Positions 37,779 to 46,906 are shown, counted from the stretch's first letter. The stretch is 64,000 nt of DNA from Pseudomonas hefeiensis (GCF_030687835.1 NZ_CP117449.1:2232001-2296000); one strand, 5' to 3'. Translations and numbers: made by a program. The notes: a model not told the origin generated them from the sequence alone.

Positions 37779-39122
37779 TTAGCGCACCAGGCACGGCTGC
37801 TTGTTGTTGAACGTCCAGCCCGGAATCAGATACTGCATTGCAACCGCATCATCCCGCGCGCCAAGTCCCATCCCTTTGTACAGTTCATGAGCCTTGGCCA
37901 ATTGGTCGGTGTCCAGCTCGATTCCCAGTCCCGGTTTTTTCGGCACCTGTACGCAGCCACCCTGGATCTGCAACGGAGCCTTGGTCAACCGCTGACCATC
38001 CTGCCAGATCCAGTGCGTGTCGATCGCCGTGATGTCACCCGGTGCGGCAGCGGCCACGTGGGTGAACATTGCCAGGGAAATGTCGAAGTGGTTGTTGGAA
38101 TGCGAGCCCCAGGTCAGGCCCCATTCGTTGCACATCTGCGCCACTCGAACGGAACCCTGCATGGTCCAGAAGTGGGGGTCGGCCAGGGGAATGTCCACTG
38201 ACTGCAGGGTGATGGCATGGCCCATCTCGCGCCAATCGGTGGCGATCATGTTGGTGGCGGTTTTAAGACCGGTGGCGCGACGAAACTCGGCCATCACCTC
38301 ACGGCCCGAATAACCATTCTCTGCACCGCAAGGGTCTTCGGCATAGGCCAGGACTTTGTGCTGGTCGCGGCACAGGCGGATGGCCTCCTTGAGTGACCAG
38401 GCGCCATTCGGGTCCAGGGTGATACGTGCCTGAGGGAAGCGTTCGGCCAGGGCGGTGACGGCTTCGATTTCTTCGTCGCCCTTGAGCACGCCGCCCTTGA
38501 GCTTGAAGTCCTGGAAGCCATAACGCGAATGAGCGGCTTCGGCCAGGCGCACCACGGCGTCGGCGTCCAGGGCTTTTTCGTGGCGTACGCGGAACCAGTC
38601 GTTGTCGGCGTCCGGCTCGCTGCGGTAGGGCAGGTCAGTCTGCTGGCGATCACCCACATAAAACAGATAACCGAGCATTTTCACTTCATCACGCTGCTGG
38701 CCTTCGCCGAGCAGGGCGGCTACCGGTACATCCAGGTGCTGGCCCAGCAGGTCCAGCAACGCCGCTTCCAGGCCGGTGACTGCGTGGATGGTGATGCGCA
38801 GGTCGAACGTCTGTAAGCCACGACCACCGGCATCCCGGTCGGCGAAGGCCTGGCGTACGGTGTTGAGAATTTTTTGATAAGTGCCGATGGGGCTGCCGAC
38901 CACCAGCGAGCGGGCGTCTTCGAGGGTCTGGCGAATGCGCTCGCCGCCAGGCACTTCACCCACGCCGGTGTGGCCGGCGTTGTCTTTGAGAATGACGATG
39001 TTGCGGGTAAAGAACGGGCCATGGGCGCCACTGAGATTCAGCAGCATGCCGTCATGACCGGCCACCGGCACGACCTGCATGCTGGTGATGATGGGAGCTT
39101 TGGTGGCTTCTTGGGTCTGCAT
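37779..39122 (-). CDS. gudD: Glucarate dehydratase
   Basis: Dehydrates D-glucarate to 5-keto-4-deoxyglucarate in sugar-acid catabolism. The 447-residue enolase-superfamily enzyme has the capping domain ([18 protein letters not shown]), the catalytic lysine motif FKLKGG, metal ligands (LDPNGAWSL and later [15 protein letters not shown]) and the catalytic histidine in [23 protein letters not shown] is glucarate-dehydratase-specific. ATG 39122 follows GTGGGAA. It is divergent from a GntR/FadR-type regulator whose gene is frameshifted here. No transporter or kdgD gene is next to it. Confidence 0.94.
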   Translation of the reverse strand: MQTQEATKAPIITSMQVVPVAGHDGMLLNLSGAHGPFFTRNIVILKDNAGHTGVGEVPGGERIRQTLEDARSLVVGSPIGTYQKILNTVRQAFADRDAGGRGLQTFDLRITIHAVTGLEAALLDLLGQHLDVPVAALLGEGQQRDEVKMLGYLFYVGDRQQTDLPYRSEPDADNDWFRVRHEKALDADAVVRLAEAAHSRYGFQDFKLKGGVLKGDEEIEAVTALAERFPQARITLDPNGAWSLKEAIRLCRDQHKVLAYAEDPCGAENGYSGREVMAEFRRATGLKTATNMIATDWREMGHAITLQSVDIPLADPHFWTMQGSVRVAQMCNEWGLTWGSHSNNHFDISLAMFTHVAAAAPGDITAIDTHWIWQDGQRLTKAPLQIQGGCVQVPKKPGLGIELDTDQLAKAHELYKGMGLGARDDAVAMQYLIPGWTFNNKQPCLVR

Positions 39123-39427
39123 GTTTTTCCCACTCGTTGTTTTTATGCGGGGCATCGCAGAAGGGCGATGTTGATAGACATCATACAACTTGATTTTTTT
39201 ATCTTACAAGAGAGCCTGGTCGGTTTTTTGGGTGAGTTGGGTTAAGAAAACTCACAATCTCCTTTATTTGCTGGGGGCTTGTAGCAAGGAAAAGAAATAT
39301 CGGGACGCTCGGTTTAGCACTGGCGGAACTGCTCTCTGACTGAGATGATTGCACTTGTCATACAAGCTTAGGGCCATGGAGTGTTTTCCTCATGACCCGC
39401 CTGCTCCGTTTGGAGGACCCACGGCCC
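39123..39427. promoter_or_regulatory. Divergent control region between gudD and the GntR gene
   Basis: An A+T-rich 305-bp region with no gene. It contains the repeated half-site TCATACAA at 39181-39188 and 39358-39365, and TCTTACAA at 39202-39209. The copy at 39354-39366 is a full inverted repeat, CTTGT-CAT-ACAAG. These are reasonable binding sites for the adjacent FadR-type repressor, one on each promoter (inference). Confidence 0.55.
39354..39366. promoter_or_regulatory. Candidate FadR/GntR operator
   Basis: CTTGTCATACAAG has 5-bp arms (CTTGT / ACAAG) around CAT. Its right half, TCATACAA, recurs at 39181 next to the gudD promoter. Short A+T-rich palindromes of this size are normal for FadR-subfamily GntR regulators. 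Confidence 0.5.
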
Positions 39428-40142
39428 ATGCAGCCAGACATCGAGGCAACGCCGCGCAAACGCACCCACAACCTGGCCCATGACCTGGTGGCGAAGCTGA
39501 GCCAGAGCATTTTGTTGGGGGCAGTTGAAGCCGGGGGAAAAACTGCCGTCGGAAGGTGCCATTGTGCAGGCCCATGGTGTCAGCCGCACGGTGGTGCGTG
39601 AGGCGATATCCAAGCTGCAGGCTTCCGGGTTGGTGGAGACTCGCCACGGCATCGGCACCTTTGTGCTGGAACAGACCGGCGAGCCGGGCCTGCGGCTCAA
39701 TGTCGACACCGCCGCAGGTGTGCGGGGGATCCTGGAACTGCGCCTGGGCCTGGAAACCCAGGCGGCGGCCTTGGCGGCCATGCGCCGCAGCGAACGCCAG
39801 CTACAGCAGATGCGCCAGGCCCTGGATGATTACCAGCGGTTGCTCAGCAATAACGACAGTTGTGTCGACGCCGACCGGCGCTTTCATTTGCTCATCGCGG
39901 AAGCCACGGACAACACCTGTTTTGTCGAAATCATGCAGCATCTGGGCAGTGCGATGATTCCCCGAACCCGGGTGAACGTGGTCGAACGCGGTCAAGCGGA
40001 TCTGGGGAAACTGGCGCAGTTGGCTAATCTGGAGCACGAGGCGATTTTCAATGCCATCAAACGCCAGGACCCGGATGCCGCTCGTGCCGCCATGTGGCTG
40101 CACCTGACCAACAGCCGCGACCGGTTTGGCGCGGGGGCCTGA
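39428..40142 (+). pseudogene. FadR-subfamily GntR regulator, frameshifted by a +1 in a G run
   Basis: The helix-turn-helix start (MQPDIEATPRKRTHNLAHDLVAKLSQSILLG) and the remainder (LKPGEKLPSEGAIVQAHGVSRTVVREAISKLQ onward, plus a FadR C-terminal helical domain) lie in two different forward frames. The break is the run GGGGG at 39517-39521. With four G the text reads SILLGQLKPGEKLPSEGA, the normal GntR sequence. With five the frame stops after 69 codons. The downstream part (39525-40142) is otherwise intact. It may be a real mutation, a sequencing error or a slippage-prone site. If real, gudD has lost its likely repressor. Confidence 0.85.
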
Positions 40143-40322
40143 AGGCTCATCGTCGCCTGACCTACCGCCATCGCGAGCAGGCTCGCTCCCACAATGGATC
40201 GATGGTGTTCTTTGATTTTGTGCTCAAAACCCAATCCCCCTGTGGGAGCGGGCTTGCTCGCGAAGGCGGTGGGTCAGTTGGCAGTGATGTTGAATGTACC
40301 GGCCCCTTCGCGAGCAAGCCCG
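40143..40322. other. Intergenic REP-rich region interrupted by an IS
   Basis: Holds a single REP (CATCGCGAGCAGGCTCGCTCCC, about 40170-40193) and a REPIN beginning at 40237 whose right REP is cut by the IS110 element at 40323. No gene is visible. Confidence 0.6.
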
Positions 40323-40324
40323 CT
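40237..40324. repeat. REPIN interrupted at its right REP by an IS110 element
   Basis: The left REP is CTGTGGGAGCGGGCTTGCTC and the right REP reads GCGAGCAAGCCCGCT, then IS sequence. The missing end, CCCACAG, reappears after the IS at 41503, so the element inserted exactly at the CT of the REP. Confidence 0.9.
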
Positions 40325-40528
40325 TGTATGGTAAGACTTGAAGGGAGGAGGAGGGACAAAGTCCGCTTCTGACTGTTAGCCGCAGTACAGACCGTGGGAG
40401 ATTTCACCCCTCCTCCTTTCACCCAAGCGCCGATAAAGAATGCATCTGGCCTAGACCGACGATAGGAACAAGCCTGCGCCTCTGGGTGAACCCTTCAAGT
40501 GTTCAAACCTTAGCCCGGAGGATTTTCA
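40325..40528 (+). ncRNA. Candidate bridge RNA of IS110 copy 1
   Basis: The 204-base leader is conserved with the other element (shared blocks: GACTTGAAGGG, GACCGTGGGAGA, GCGCCRATAARGAAT-like). Stem GGAGGAGGG (40347-40355) pairs with CCCTCCTCC (40408-40416). Its loop holds AGTCCGCT (40360-40367), which matches the REP left half AGCCCGCT except one U-for-C, and GTGGGAG (40394-40400), the complement of CTCCCAC in the right half. An inner hairpin ACTG/CAGT sits between them. ACAAG (40468-40472) complements CTTGT at the element's own left end. This fits a target loop and a donor loop. Transcription is not shown. Confidence 0.65.
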
Positions 40529-41476
40529 ATGGCAATGCCTGTCCCCATCACTCAGCCGATCGTAGGTGTTGATGTCGCCAAAGACGAGTTGGTGATTTTT
40601 CACGCCGAATCAGATCGACTCGAGACGATCCCCAACACTAAAGCGGCGATCAAGAAATGGCTCAAAGCCTTGTCTGCGCCAGTGAATGTCGCCATCGAAG
40701 CCACCAATATCTATCACTTGGAGTTCGCCGATCTGGCGCATGGGGCCGATTGCAGGATTTACATGGTCGGTGGTTATGAACTGAGTCATTACCGCAAGGG
40801 GGTGAACGTTCGCGCTAAAACCGATGCTTTGGATGCTCAGCTACTGGCCCGTTATTTAAAAAACGAAGGGCAAAATCTGACCCCTTGGACTCCACCATCA
40901 CCTTTGTACCGTCGGCTTATAAGCCTTTTCCGGCGTCGGGCGGCCGTGGTTCAAGCTCGTGTCAGTCTTAAGCAAAGCTGGGCGAACGAGCCGCTGCTCA
41001 AGACCTCGTTCAATAACCAGATCAAGTCCATGCAGAGACTGGAAGCCCTGGTTGAAAAAACAATCCAGACAGAATTGAAGGAAGCCGGGCTGCTGGATCA
41101 GCTCAAACGCTGCATGAAAGTCGAAGGCATTGGCCTATTGAGCGGTGCCCGTTTGCTCGCATCCTTCCAGCGCGGAGACTTCAGAAATGCCGATGCCTTC
41201 ATTGCCTTCCTAGGTTTGGACCTTCGCATATCGGATTCAGGGAAGAAAAAGGGCCGCCGCTGCCTGACCAAGCGAGGTGATCCGGAGGCGCGTAGGCTGA
41301 TGCACAACGCCGCGATGTCAGCGCGTCGCACAACGGCATGGAAGGGGTTTTATGAAGCCTTGAGAGCCCGAGGGCTCAGCACGACTCAGGCATTGGTGGC
41401 ACTGGCCCGCAAGCTTGCCCGAGTGGTATTTGCTCTGTTGAAGAACCAGAGCGAATACCAGCCAAAAAGTGTTTAG
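40529..41476 (+). CDS. IS110-family transposase (bridge-RNA-type recombinase)
   Basis: A 315-residue DEDD recombinase. The N-terminal RuvC-like domain has GVDVAKDEL (first Asp) and IEATNIYHLEFADLAH (Glu). Further acidic positions lie in KTDALDAQLLARYL. The C-terminal Transposase_20 part is KVEGIGLLSGARLLASF, then FIAFLGLDLRISDSGKKKGRR. It is clearly homologous to, but much diverged from, the protein at 60254-61216, so this is not a recent duplication. GGAGGATTTTCA precedes the ATG. The N terminus MAMPVPITQPIVGV leads directly into the RuvC motif. Confidence 0.95.
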   Translation: MAMPVPITQPIVGVDVAKDELVIFHAESDRLETIPNTKAAIKKWLKALSAPVNVAIEATNIYHLEFADLAHGADCRIYMVGGYELSHYRKGVNVRAKTDALDAQLLARYLKNEGQNLTPWTPPSPLYRRLISLFRRRAAVVQARVSLKQSWANEPLLKTSFNNQIKSMQRLEALVEKTIQTELKEAGLLDQLKRCMKVEGIGLLSGARLLASFQRGDFRNADAFIAFLGLDLRISDSGKKKGRRCLTKRGDPEARRLMHNAAMSARRTTAWKGFYEALRARGLSTTQALVALARKLARVVFALLKNQSEYQPKSV

Positions 41477-41596
41477 AGGGCTATTCAGGCACCATAGAAT
41501 CTCCCACAGTAGATCTGTGGTGGACGCCGCATCTGTGAACACCCAAGAACCACAGTGGATCTGTGGTGAACACCAATCTTGCAACCGCCCGACATC

Positions 41597-41626
41597 CCTG
41601 TGGGAGCGAGCCTGCTCGCGATGGGG
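41597..41626 (+). repeat. Single REP palindrome
   Basis: CCTGTGGGAGCGAGCCTGCTC with the usual CGCGATGG end, between the IS and the thiolase gene's terminator. Two imperfect direct repeats (CACAGTRGATCTGTGGTG, 41505-41522 and 41550-41567) precede it. Confidence 0.75.
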
Positions 41627-41654
41627 GCGGCAAGTCGTGCTCAAAGCCAGCAGG

Positions 41655-41692
41655 CAAAAAAAACCGGCGCAACCCAGGTTGCGCCGGTCGTG
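41655..41692 (-). terminator. Rho-independent terminator of the scoAB-thiolase operon
   Basis: On the minus strand ACCGGCGCAAC and GTTGCGCCGGT form an 11-bp stem with a short loop, followed by a run of eight T. It lies about 60 bases after the thiolase stop. Confidence 0.85.
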
Positions 41693-41752
41693 TTGCCAGT
41701 GAATGTGCGGATGTTCGTGGGTCCGCGCATTCACTGTCGGGCTCTTTACCGC

Positions 41753-42934
41753 TTACGCTCGTTCCAGCGCCAGGGCCACGCCCTGTCCGCCGCCGATGCA
41801 CAGCGTCGCGAGGCCTTTCTTGGCGTCGCGCTTGATCATTTCGTGGAGCAGTGACACCAGCACACGGCAACCCGAAGCACCAATCGGGTGGCCCAGGGCG
41901 ATGGCGCCGCCATTGACGTTGACCTTCTCCATGTCCCATTTCAGCTCTCTGGCCACGGCCAGTGACTGGGCGGCGAAGGCTTCGTTGGCTTCGATCAGAT
42001 CCAGTTGATCCAAAGACCACCTGGCCTTGTCCAGGCAGCGACGGGTGGCCGACACCGGGCCGATGCCCATGATTGCCGGGTCTACCCCCGCATTGGCATA
42101 GGCGCTGATTTTCGCCAGTACCGGCAAGCCCAGTGCCTTGGCTTTTTCCGCGCTCATCAGCAGCACGGCGGCGGCGCCATCGTTCAGCGACGAGGCATTG
42201 CCGGCGGTCACGCTGCCGTCCTTCTTGAACGCCGGCTTGAGCTTGCCCAGGGATTCGGCGGTGGTGCCGGCCCGGGGTTGTTCGTCGGTGGCAAAGGCCA
42301 CGGGATCGCCTTTGCGCTGGGGAATCAGGATCGGCGTAATCTCATCGGCAAACCGGCCACTTTCAATCGCCGCCACGGCCTTCTGCTGGGAAGCGGCGGC
42401 AAAGGCGTCCTGCTCTTGGCGGCTGATGTCGTACTTGTCCACCAGGTTCTCGGCGGTGATGCCCATGTGGTAATCATTGAACGCATCCCACAAACCATCG
42501 GTGATCATGCTGTCGATCATCTGCGCGTGGCCCATGCGCAGGCCAGTGCGGGCAGCCGGCAGCACGTACGGGGCCAGGCTCATGTTTTCCATGCCGCCGG
42601 CGATGATCACCTCGGCATCGCCACAGCGGATCGCCTGGGCGCCCAGGTGCAGGGCCTTGAGCCCCGAGCCGCAGACCTTGTTCAGGGTCAGTGCCGGCAC
42701 CGCATGGGGCAGGCCAGCGAGGATCGACGCCTGGCGGGCCGGGTTCTGTCCGCTGCCAGCGGTCAACACCTGGCCAAGGATCACCTCATCGACCTGCTCA
42801 CCCGAAAGCCCCGTCTGTTCCAGCAACCGACGAATCACCGCGGCACCGAGTTGCGGTGCGGGAATGGAGGCCAACGACCCCTGGAAACTGCCAATGGCAG
42901 TACGGGTAGCGGCGACAATCACGACTTCTTGCAT
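41753..42934 (-). CDS. atoB: Acetyl-CoA C-acetyltransferase (thiolase II)
   Basis: Cleaves acetoacetyl-CoA to two acetyl-CoA, or condenses them. The 393-residue thiolase has the acylated nucleophile Cys88 ([11 protein letters not shown]), the catalytic His in [16 protein letters not shown] (about 349) and the second Cys in LCIGGGQG (about 379). The ATG at 42934 follows GAGGAGAG. It is 11 bases after scoB and completes a route from acetoacetate: CoA transfer by ScoAB, then thiolysis. Last gene before the terminator at 41655. Confidence 0.95.
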   Translation of the reverse strand: MQEVVIVAATRTAIGSFQGSLASIPAPQLGAAVIRRLLEQTGLSGEQVDEVILGQVLTAGSGQNPARQASILAGLPHAVPALTLNKVCGSGLKALHLGAQAIRCGDAEVIIAGGMENMSLAPYVLPAARTGLRMGHAQMIDSMITDGLWDAFNDYHMGITAENLVDKYDISRQEQDAFAAASQQKAVAAIESGRFADEITPILIPQRKGDPVAFATDEQPRAGTTAESLGKLKPAFKKDGSVTAGNASSLNDGAAAVLLMSAEKAKALGLPVLAKISAYANAGVDPAIMGIGPVSATRRCLDKARWSLDQLDLIEANEAFAAQSLAVARELKWDMEKVNVNGGAIALGHPIGASGCRVLVSLLHEMIKRDAKKGLATLCIGGGQGVALALERA

Positions 42935-42945
42935 CGAATCTCTCC

Positions 42946-43611
42946 TCACTGGGCAGCGAACTGCATTTCAGGCACATGGTCCGGCACGATCAGTTTGCCG
43001 GCAGTCTTGGCGACGATTTCCTCGACGCTGACGCCTGGGGCACGTTCTTTGAGAATGAAGGCGCCGTCCTGGATTTCCAGGTAGGCCAGGTCAGTCAGCA
43101 CGCGCTTGATACAGCCGGCACCGGTCAGCGGCAGGCTGCACCGGGGCAGCAGTTTCGACTCACCGTCCTTGGACGCATGCGTCATGGTGACGATGATGTT
43201 CTCGGCACCGGCCACCAGGTCCATCGCGCCGCCCATGCCCTTGACCAGCTTGCCAGGGATCATCCACGAGGCAATATTACCTTCCACGTCTACCTCGAAG
43301 GCGCCCAGCACGGTCAGGTCGATGTGCCCGCCACGGATCATGGCAAAGGATTCGGCCGAAGAGAAGATCGAGGCGCCAATGCGCGCGGTAACGGTCTGCT
43401 TGCCGGCGTTGATCATGTCGGCATCAACCTCGGCTTCGGTGGGGAACGCGCCCATGCCGAGCAGGCCGTTTTCCGACTGCAGCATGACTTCCATGCCTTC
43501 GGGGATGTAGTTGGCGACCAGGGTCGGAATGCCGATGCCCAGGTTCACGTAATAGCCGTCCTGCATTTCGCGGGCGACGCGTTGAGCCATTTGTTCGCGG
43601 GAAAGTGCCAT
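42946..43611 (-). CDS. scoB: 3-oxoacid CoA-transferase subunit B
   Basis: Beta subunit of succinyl-CoA:3-ketoacid or acetate:acetoacetate CoA-transferase. The 221-residue protein starts [32 protein letters not shown]. The catalytic glutamate is Glu47 in [11 protein letters not shown], which forms the CoA thioester. [15 protein letters not shown] and [12 protein letters not shown] are family-typical. AAGGAATAACAAC precedes the start. It is the middle gene of scoA-scoB-thiolase and works as a heterotetramer with ScoA. Confidence 0.94.
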   Translation of the reverse strand: MALSREQMAQRVAREMQDGYYVNLGIGIPTLVANYIPEGMEVMLQSENGLLGMGAFPTEAEVDADMINAGKQTVTARIGASIFSSAESFAMIRGGHIDLTVLGAFEVDVEGNIASWMIPGKLVKGMGGAMDLVAGAENIIVTMTHASKDGESKLLPRCSLPLTGAGCIKRVLTDLAYLEIQDGAFILKERAPGVSVEEIVAKTAGKLIVPDHVPEMQFAAQ

Positions 43612-43644
43612 GTTGTTATTCCTTCATTCGGGCTGGGGGCGGGG

Positions 43645-44343
43645 TCACTTGCGCACAGTGCGCTGTTCGATACGCTTTTCGAACGTGCCGCAAATGATCC
43701 GGTCGACGTAGATGCCTGGGGTATGGATCTGTGTCGGGTCCAGCTCGCCGGGTTCGACGATTTCTTCGACTTCCACCACAGTGATCTTGCCGGCCGTGGC
43801 CGCCAACGGGTTGAAGTTCTGGGCGGTGTGGCGATAGACCACGTTGCCGAAATGGTCGGCTTTCCAGCCTTTGACGATGGCGAAGTCGCCTGTAATGGAT
43901 TCTTCCATCAGGTACTGGCGGCCATGGAATTCACGCACTTCCTTGCCTTCTGCCACTGGCGTGCCGACCCCTGTGGCGGTGAAGAACGCCGGGATGCCCG
44001 CGCCGCCGGCGCGCATTTTTTCCGCGAGGGTGCCTTGGGGGGTAAGCACGACTTCGATTTCGCCGCTTAGCAGTTGCTTCTCGAAAAGAGCGTTTTCGCC
44101 GACGTAAGACGCGACGACCTTGCGGATCTGCCGATCTTCCAGCAATACACCCAGGCCGAAGCCGTCGACACCGCAGTTATTGGAAACCACGGTGAGGTCA
44201 CGGATGCCCTTGCGCTTGATCTCGGCGATCAGATTCTCCGGGATGCCGCAGAGGCCGAAGCCACCGGCAATCACCGTCATGCCGTCTTGCAAGCCTTCCA
44301 GCGCTTCTTCGTAGCTACTCACACGTTTGTCGAAACCTGCCAT
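43645..44343 (-). CDS. scoA: 3-oxoacid CoA-transferase subunit A
   Basis: Alpha subunit of the CoA-transferase. The 232-residue protein has the conserved [13 protein letters not shown] near the N terminus, then [24 protein letters not shown] [21 protein letters not shown] and FTATGVGT. I chose the ATG at 44343 ([15 protein letters not shown]) with AGAGGTG upstream; a GTG two codons earlier is possible. The gene is divergent from a LysR regulator starting at 44511. Confidence 0.94.
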   Translation of the reverse strand: MAGFDKRVSSYEEALEGLQDGMTVIAGGFGLCGIPENLIAEIKRKGIRDLTVVSNNCGVDGFGLGVLLEDRQIRKVVASYVGENALFEKQLLSGEIEVVLTPQGTLAEKMRAGGAGIPAFFTATGVGTPVAEGKEVREFHGRQYLMEESITGDFAIVKGWKADHFGNVVYRHTAQNFNPLAATAGKITVVEVEEIVEPGELDPTQIHTPGIYVDRIICGTFEKRIEQRTVRK

Positions 44344-44510
44344 AGACACCTCTTTTATTCTTGATGGGGTCGCAATGAAATGCAGTGTTGCGCCAAGTCA
44401 TATATTTGTTAAGTTGATTTTTAGGTTGGATTGATTGATAAAACTCACTAATGGCCGATATCCGTTTACGGCTTGAAACTGACCGCTTGCCGCCGGGAGT
44501 GCAGCGACCC

Positions 44511-45413
44511 ATGACTCTCAAGCAAATCCGCGCTTTCCTCGCCGTGGCCCAAAGCCTGAGCTTCGCCGTGGCCTGCGAGCGGCTGCATCTGTCCCAGTCG
44601 GCCCTGAGTCTGACTATCAAGGCCTTGGAAGAAGGCTTGGGCGGGCGTCTGTTCAGTCGCAATACCCGTAACGTGGCGCTGACGCCCGAAGGCGAATCGC
44701 TGCTGCCCCTGGCCCGGCGCCTGGTTGCCGATTGGGACAATGCCGAGGACGAAATGCGCCAGCGCTTCACCTTGCAGCGCGGCCGTGTCACGTTGGCGGC
44801 GATGCCGTCATTTGCCGGCAACCTGCTGCCGCCCATTCTCAAGACCTTCCGCGCCCGTTATCCGAATGTCAACGTCACGGTCAACGATGTGATCAACGAA
44901 CAGGTGCTGGAAATGGTTCGTGATCGGCACGTCGAACTGGGGGTCGCGTTCGAGCCGATGCAGAGTTCGTCCCTGGCCTTTACCCCGTTGTACTTGGACC
45001 GTTTCGTCGCGGTGGTGCCGCTGGATTCGCCACTGGCCCAGCGCAGCGAGATACAGTGGCAGACGTTGCTGGAACAGCCGTTTATCACGCTGCAACGACC
45101 TTCCACCGTGCGGGTGATGCTGGAAGAGCATTTGCAAAGCCGAGGCATGAAACTGCCGGTGGAGTTCGAGAGCCATCAGTTGGCGACGGTCGGCCGCATG
45201 GTCGCCAGCGGGTTGGGGGTGAGCGCGGTCCCGGCGTTGTGCGTCGGGCAGATGCATGAGCTGGGCGCCCGCTGCATCACCCTCAGCGATCCAGTGATAG
45301 AGCGGGCCATCGGTGTGCTGACCAAGCCGGGGCATGAACTGTCGGCGGCGGCGCAGGCGTTGTTCGATACGCTCAGAGATCAGGATATCGGTGCGCAGTT
45401 GACCACGAAGTAA
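44511..45413 (+). CDS. LysR-family regulator, probably of the scoAB-thiolase operon
   Basis: A 300-residue LysR protein: HTH domain at residues 1-60 (MTLKQIRAFLAVAQSLSFAVACERLHLSQSALSLTIKALEE) and a substrate-binding domain after that. I chose ATG 44511 since the HTH starts there; an in-frame ATG at 44451 would add 20 residues. It is divergent from scoA with about 170 bases between, the classic LysR arrangement, so it probably responds to acetoacetate, 3-hydroxybutyrate or a related compound (inference). Confidence 0.9.
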   Translation: MTLKQIRAFLAVAQSLSFAVACERLHLSQSALSLTIKALEEGLGGRLFSRNTRNVALTPEGESLLPLARRLVADWDNAEDEMRQRFTLQRGRVTLAAMPSFAGNLLPPILKTFRARYPNVNVTVNDVINEQVLEMVRDRHVELGVAFEPMQSSSLAFTPLYLDRFVAVVPLDSPLAQRSEIQWQTLLEQPFITLQRPSTVRVMLEEHLQSRGMKLPVEFESHQLATVGRMVASGLGVSAVPALCVGQMHELGARCITLSDPVIERAIGVLTKPGHELSAAAQALFDTLRDQDIGAQLTTK

Positions 45414-45421
45414 CCACAATC

Positions 45422-45515
45422 CCCTGTGGGAGCGGGCTTGCTCGCGAAGGCGGTGGATCAGTCGATATCTGTGTAGCTGACACACTGCTTTCGCGAGCAA
45501 GCCCGCTCCCACAGG
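45422..45515. repeat. REP pair (REPIN)
   Basis: CCCTGTGGGAGCGGGCTTGC and its complement, flanking a 40-base spacer. It lies between the convergent LysR and sirtuin genes. Confidence 0.85.
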
Positions 45516-45529
45516 GGTATTGCATGGTG

Positions 45530-46357
45530 TCAGATCAATAGTGGCAACAGTTGCTCACACGGCTCTTCAAGCTTCAGATCCAGCAACTCATCGGCCCGTG
45601 TCTTGCCTCGGTTGATCGCCAGCAATGGCTTGCCCTGTTCCTTGATCGCCCGGCACAGGCGAAACGCCGACCAGGCCATCAGCGACGAGCCCACCACCAG
45701 CAGGCCGTCCGCCTGTTCGACGGCGTGCATGGCGCGAAGGGCGGTGGCCGCGGCGACGTTTTCGCCAAAAAACACCACGTCGGGTTTTAAGCGCTCGCCG
45801 TTGCAATGGGGGCAGCGGGGCACCTGGAAGCGCGCCTCGAACGCGGCGTCCAGCAGGGTATCGCCGTCCGGCGCCTGAACCGCGTCAACACCGGCCAGGT
45901 ACGGATTCTGCGCTTGCATCAACAGCTGGATCTGCTGGCGCTCACTGCGCTGCTCGCAATCCAGGCACAACACCCGATGGAGGCTGCCGTGAAGTTCGAT
46001 CACGTCTTGGCTGCCAGCCTGGTCATGCAGGGTGTCGACATTCTGGGTGATCAGGCCGCTGATGCGTTGGTGCGTCTGCAACATCGCCAACGCCTCGTGG
46101 GCCACGTTCGGCCGGGCCTGACGAACCCGCGGCCAGCCCAGCATCGCCCGTGCCCAGTAGCGCCGTCGCGCCTCGGGTTTGGCGAGAAATTCCTGGTACA
46201 TCATGGGTTGTCGACCCCGTCGCACACCCTCGCTGTCCCGGTAGTCGGGAATGCCCGACGGGGTGCTGATGCCGGCGCCAGTGAGCACCAGGAAACGGCG
46301 CCCGACCATATGCTCCAGCAATTGATCGATCGGTTGACGGTGAAAATCGTCGGGCAT
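45530..46357 (-). CDS. Sir2-family NAD-dependent protein deacylase
   Basis: A 275-residue sirtuin, probably class II (SIRT4-like). The NAD-binding motif is LTGAGISTPSGIPDYRDSEGV, the catalytic TQNVDTLHDQAGS and ELHGSL (the histidine) follow, and a zinc site is formed by CLDC and CPHC. VVFFGENV and GSSLMAWSAFRL are conserved. It removes acyl groups from lysines, or in some members transfers ADP-ribose. GGAGCGACATCT precedes the start. Monocistronic. Confidence 0.93.
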   Translation of the reverse strand: MPDDFHRQPIDQLLEHMVGRRFLVLTGAGISTPSGIPDYRDSEGVRRGRQPMMYQEFLAKPEARRRYWARAMLGWPRVRQARPNVAHEALAMLQTHQRISGLITQNVDTLHDQAGSQDVIELHGSLHRVLCLDCEQRSERQQIQLLMQAQNPYLAGVDAVQAPDGDTLLDAAFEARFQVPRCPHCNGERLKPDVVFFGENVAAATALRAMHAVEQADGLLVVGSSLMAWSAFRLCRAIKEQGKPLLAINRGKTRADELLDLKLEEPCEQLLPLLI

Positions 46358-46604
46358 AGATGTCGCTCCGCTGGCCTGGAGTCGTTGAGGTTAGCACCAT
46401 GGTTCGGCGAGAGGGTCGCGGATGCCTTTCGTCGCCCTGCGTTGTTGTTTCGTCAAACTTTCCCCGGTTGCGTGACATCCACCTTTATGTACGGCACTCA
46501 ACACTGTCGTGCTGCAATGCAGTGTCGACCCTAAGCGCTGAGCGTGACAAACGCGGCCGCTGACGTGCTTGGGTCGCATTTAACGCACCGAGAAGAGGAG
46601 GCGT
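46358..46604. other. Intergenic promoter region of a small stress-cluster gene
   Basis: About 247 bases between the sirtuin start and the 87-residue protein gene. I see no REP and no RNA gene. A GAGGAGG ribosome site lies immediately before the next start. Confidence 0.45.
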
Positions 46605-46868
46605 ATGAAACAGACCACCGGTGAAGTACGGGCCATCAATCGACAGAGGGCAATGGTCGGTGTGTACGTCGAGCAAGAAGACAACCACACAGTCCTTGAG
46701 CTCGGTTCAGCCAATGACATCGATATTGGCGACGTCATGGAGTGGGACTGTGGCAAGGCCTTGGGCACCCAGTCTTATCGCAACCTGACCAAAGGCTGGA
46801 CCGCCGAGGTCTATGTGGCGAACCATGGCGTTGCGGCGGCGAACCTTGAGGTTCAATTGCTGGTGTGA
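46605..46868 (+). CDS. Conserved hypothetical small protein
   Basis: An 87-residue acidic protein (MKQTTGEVRAINRQRAMVGVYVEQEDNHTVLELGSANDIDIGDVMEWD ... VYVANHGVAAANLEVQLLV). It is rich in beta-strand residues and looks like a small beta-barrel domain of about one OB or SH3 size. The start has GAGGAGG 8 bases upstream. It lies 38 bases before the metallothionein gene. Function unknown. Confidence 0.65.
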   Translation: MKQTTGEVRAINRQRAMVGVYVEQEDNHTVLELGSANDIDIGDVMEWDCGKALGTQSYRNLTKGWTAEVYVANHGVAAANLEVQLLV

Positions 46869-46906
46869 TCCTGACAACTTTAAAACCCGGAACCAGGAGA
46901 GCGAAT

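Larger units (their letters stand above)
40323..41500 (+). mobile_element. IS110-family element, copy 1, inserted in a REP
   Basis: About 1.18 kb, with the left edge ...CCCG-CT-TGTATGG at 40323 and the right edge CATAGAAT-CT-CCCACAG at 41501. There are no terminal inverted repeats and no target duplication beyond the CT, as expected for IS110. The core dinucleotide CT is the same as in IS621. The element has a single recombinase gene with about 200 bp of non-coding sequence upstream. The second element in this window (60251-61419) shares both edges. Confidence 0.9.

Noticed and set aside
41477..41750. Attachment site or genomic island border beside IS110 copy 1
   Set aside because: There is no tRNA gene or integrase and the flanks are simply a REP and a terminator. 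The short direct repeats at 41505 and 41550 are too weak.
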